DNA from: an uncultured Oscillospiraceae bacterium
GTDB taxonomy: Bacteria > Bacillota > Clostridia > Oscillospirales > Acutalibacteraceae
Direction: 5' to 3'
NCBI GenBank assembly: GCA_900546735.1
Contig: URDW01000072.1
Coordinates: forward strand, 1-10,438
Length of the DNA: 10,438 nucleotides
Positions 7,545 to 10,438 of the stretch are shown one piece after another. The translations under genes were made by a program, and so were the position numbers. The number at the start of each line of letters is the position of its first letter. Position 1 is the first letter of the stretch. The notes beneath the pieces were generated by a model. It saw nothing but the letters and a program-made list of their open reading frames with translations. It was not told the DNA's origin and ran no database searches.

Positions 7545-7914
7545 ATGGAAAAGGAAGAGATCCTGCACATTGTGAAAACAGCTCTGCGCGCTGCCGAAAG
7601 CAAAAAGGCCGAAAACATTCAGGCCATCGGCATTGCCGATTTGTCTGTGCTGGCTGACTATTTTGTGATTTGCAGCGGTACGTCGTCTACGCAGATCAAG
7701 GCGATCGCCGATGAGGTAGAGTACCAGCTTGACCAGCAGCAGATCATGCCGCATCATATCGAGGGTAAATCTTCCGGCTGGATCTGCATGGATTACGGCA
7801 GTGTGGTCGTGCATATTTTCACGGAAAAAGAACGTGCTTTCTTTGACCTTGAGCGCCTGTGGCGCGACGGCGAGATTTTGGATACAGAAAAACTACTTGC
7901 GGAGGACGAAGCAA

Positions 7915-7925
<11 letters not shown>
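7545..7925 (+). CDS. rsfS: Ribosomal silencing factor RsfS (Iojap/YbeB family)
   Basis: RsfS binds ribosomal protein uL14 on the 50S subunit and blocks joining with 30S, damping translation when nutrients run low. The 126-residue protein has the family marks [11 protein letters not shown] (37-47), the [10 protein letters not shown] segment with a conserved Trp (70-79) and [19 protein letters not shown] (82-100), followed by DLERLW. Family members run about 105-130 residues, so this is full length. It directly abuts yqeK and overlaps leuS by 11 bases. Co-transcription of a translation silencer with leucyl-tRNA synthetase links both to amino-acid supply, although the sequence shows no regulatory device between them. 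Confidence 0.97.
7901..7905 (+). promoter_or_regulatory. Ribosome binding site of leuS
   Basis: GGAGG lies 9 bases before the ATG at 7915, within the last codons of rsfS. It decides the start: the frame is open back to 7729, but that extension only reads rsfS out of frame, and ATG 7915 gives the typical LeuRS N-terminus [16 protein letters not shown]. Confidence 0.8.
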
Positions 7926-10320
<2,395 letters not shown>

Positions 10321-10361
10321 GCCTTTGCTGCAGTAGAACATAACTGAGTACAATAATGCAC

Positions 10362-10385
10362 AAAAAGCGCGGCTTTGCCGCGCTT
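10362..10385 (-). terminator. Strong hairpin, intrinsic terminator best read on the minus strand
   Basis: A perfect 9-base stem (AAGCGCGGC / GCCGCGCTT, 10365-10373 with 10377-10385) closes a TTT loop. On the minus strand the stem runs into TTTTT (complement of 10362-10366), a standard Rho-independent terminator for a gene arriving from the right. On the plus strand the stem is followed by GAGACTGT, with no U-run beyond the two Ts of the stem, so it is a poor terminator for leuS. It may still act as a 3' end barrier for the leuS transcript, or work in both directions with leuS ending further right. Confidence 0.55.
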
Positions 10386-10438
10386 GAGACTGTCGAAAAA
10401 GCCGGTTGGACCGCGCGTAGAAAAAATTTTGAAAATAG
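10386..10438. other. Non-coding tail at window end, possible interspersed repeat
   Basis: I see no recognised gene here. A frame beginning at ATG 10356 stays open for 27 codons to the window end, but it passes through the terminator hairpin, lacks a clear ribosome binding site and resembles no family I know. The segment GACTGTCGAAAAAGCC looks like one arm of a common clostridial intergenic hairpin, but its partner arm is not present. The last bases are A/T-rich. Confidence 0.3.

Noticed and set aside
7729..7914. Upstream extension of the leuS frame by 62 codons
   Set aside because: It lies wholly within rsfS in another frame, while ATG 7915 has a strong GGAGG and gives the standard LeuRS start.
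10356..10438. Start of a new protein-coding gene after leuS
   Set aside because: No clear ribosome binding site, the frame runs through a perfect terminator hairpin, and 27 codons open to the edge is within chance at this composition.
10406..10438. Possible promoter near the right edge (TTGGAC and A/T-rich end)
   Set aside because: No -10 element resembling TATAAT occurs at a suitable distance before the window ends.

Overview
This window is ordinary chromosomal housekeeping DNA from a low-to-middle-GC anaerobic Firmicute. The gene content and protein motifs point to class Clostridia, probably Oscillospirales/Ruminococcaceae. That placement is inferred from the motifs and the Shine-Dalgarno-rich, tightly packed operon; I cannot name a genus. 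The first 47 bases are not biological: they are an untrimmed Illumina Nextera i7 adapter. The window is therefore probably a whole assembled contig, likely from a short-read isolate or metagenome library.

Layout: adapter (1-47); 3' part of a radical SAM/Elp3-like gene (49-831); smc (812-4387); ftsY (4400-5368); rdgB (5368-5955); a YhbY/YqeI-type CRM-domain RNA-binding protein (5952-6377); nadD (6374-6982); yqeK (6972-7544); rsfS (7545-7925); leuS (7915-10320); then a 118-base tail with one strong hairpin (10321-10438). All genes are on the + strand. The only non-coding space between them is 12 bases, and six of the eight junctions overlap (20, 1, 4, 4, 11 and 11 bases), so translational coupling along one long transcript is likely. 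The promoter lies upstream of the window.

Functionally the run joins two conserved Firmicute neighbourhoods. The first is the smc-ftsY block (chromosome organisation and membrane targeting of ribosomes). The second is the yqeI-nadD-yqeK-rsfS-leuS block (ribosome maturation, NAD synthesis, Ap4A hydrolysis, ribosome silencing, leucyl-tRNA charging). rdgB, a nucleotide-pool cleaner, sits at the junction. The common theme is growth: making ribosomes, charging tRNA, keeping cofactors and nucleotides clean, and segregating the chromosome.

I found no tRNA, rRNA, CRISPR array, insertion sequence, prophage or defence gene, and no candidate for a new system. The points worth a second look are the adapter contamination and its false N-terminus, a basic tail with three slippery A-tracts on the YhbY protein, a perfect GC-rich inverted repeat abutting the GTG start of nadD, a His-to-Trp change in a NadD substrate motif, the absence of leader space for leuS control, and a hairpin with a possibly repetitive sequence at the right-hand end.
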